This document shows positions 63,817 to 64,000 of a stretch of DNA of 64,000 bases, one piece after another; the stretch's first letter is position 1, and the number at the start of each line of letters is the position of its first letter. The notes below the pieces were generated by a model, which did no database searches, was not told where the DNA came from, and saw nothing but the letters and a program-made list of their open reading frames with translations. The DNA comes from Nostoc sp. LEGE 06077 (GTDB lineage Bacteria; Cyanobacteriota; Cyanobacteriia; Cyanobacteriales; Nostocaceae), in contig NZ_JADEWI010000012.1 in assembly GCF_015207705.1 (NCBI RefSeq), forward strand, positions 1-64,000, given 5' to 3'. A program made the translations under genes and the position numbers.

Positions 63817-64000
63817 TTATTCTTTAAGCAAATCTTCGGCGCAAACTAATTGCAGTTGAATAATTTCACCCATTTGCTTACTAAAATCTTGCCGAGCTTG
63901 TAAGAAAGCTGTGTGTGCTTTAGTTATCTGAGCATTATTAGCATTTAGCTTTTGACAATGAGAGGTATTTATCTCCAGCATTCTGATTTGGATATCTAAA
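63817..64000 (-). CDS. C-terminus of a polyketide synthase-type protein (heterocyst glycolipid cluster, partial)
   Basis: An open frame from the window end to the TAA at 63817-63819 gives 60 residues ending AFLQARQDFSKQMGEIIQLQLVCAEDLLKE. The coiled-coil-like C-terminus, with KLNANNAQITKAHTAF, fits the end of the ketosynthase or acyltransferase PKS (HglC/HglD/HglE type) that normally precedes the PfaD-type gene. The gene continues outside the window. Exact subunit cannot be named. Confidence 0.6.
   Translation of the reverse strand, partial: LDIQIRMLEINTSHCQKLNANNAQITKAHTAFLQARQDFSKQMGEIIQLQLVCAEDLLKE

Noticed and set aside
1-64000. tRNA, rRNA or CRISPR arrays
   Set aside because: No cloverleaf with the T-loop consensus, ribosomal sequence or regularly spaced direct repeats was found by eye. 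The tandem heptamers are too short for CRISPR.

Overview
The window is chromosomal DNA from a filamentous, heterocyst-forming cyanobacterium (Nostocales, Nostoc/Anabaena-like). Evidence: many HIP1 octamers (GCGATCGC), photosystem genes psbN and psbH, chlP, XisH/XisI, the Nostoc-type short repeats, and at the right end the heterocyst-glycolipid/differentiation genes (a PKS tail, a PfaD-type enoyl reductase, hetM/hglB, hetI). No tRNA, rRNA or CRISPR array was seen.

Layout. 1-3.5 kb is an AT-rich accessory patch: the 3' end of an IS5-type transposase, a KAP-type P-loop NTPase, an overlapping xisH-xisI pair and a 5'-truncated MazF-like toxin. 3.5-30.6 kb is mostly core genome: a large GH38 mannosidase carrying repeat-derived insertions, psbN/psbH, tatA, pth, rpsU, rsmI, a sugar kinase with an inositol-phosphatase relative, an rbp-rpsU unit whose rpsU copy has an in-frame stop, a PAP2 phosphatase, an AtzG/DUF4328-like/AtzE amidase unit, an iron-uptake-type porin, a second amidase with a Crp-type regulator, hup and a CobD-like aminotransferase. 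30.6-38.4 kb holds a disulfide-less flavoprotein, a secreted TPR-CHAT protein bracketed by two copies of a cloverleaf-like repeat, a trypsin-like protease and a B12-binding radical SAM enzyme. 38.5-42.2 kb is an NB-ARC/WD40 STAND protein split by a one-base frame change at an A10 run. 42.6-50 kb includes small membrane proteins, chlP, a YidD with a cysteine-rich tail, cysA and a PEP-CTERM-like exported protein.

50-64 kb is the heterocyst region. hetI (+) converges on an SDR gene that sits where hetN would be expected. A five-gene minus-strand unit follows upstream (heme-oxygenase-fold-like protein, membrane desaturase, PQ-loop-like membrane protein, two hybrid kinases), then a strong hairpin terminator, hetM, a PfaD-type gene and the tail of a PKS. 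The PKS, PfaD and HetM proteins would build and reductively release the glycolipid aglycone, with HetI activating acyl carrier domains.

Most interesting signals: the frame change at a canonical A_AAA_AAC slippery site in the STAND gene; the cloverleaf repeat with a compensatory stem change; an rbp leader hairpin that hides the Shine-Dalgarno; the nonsense codon in the second rpsU; repeat-derived peptide insertions in two enzymes; and the five-gene diiron/kinase unit inside the het/hgl region.
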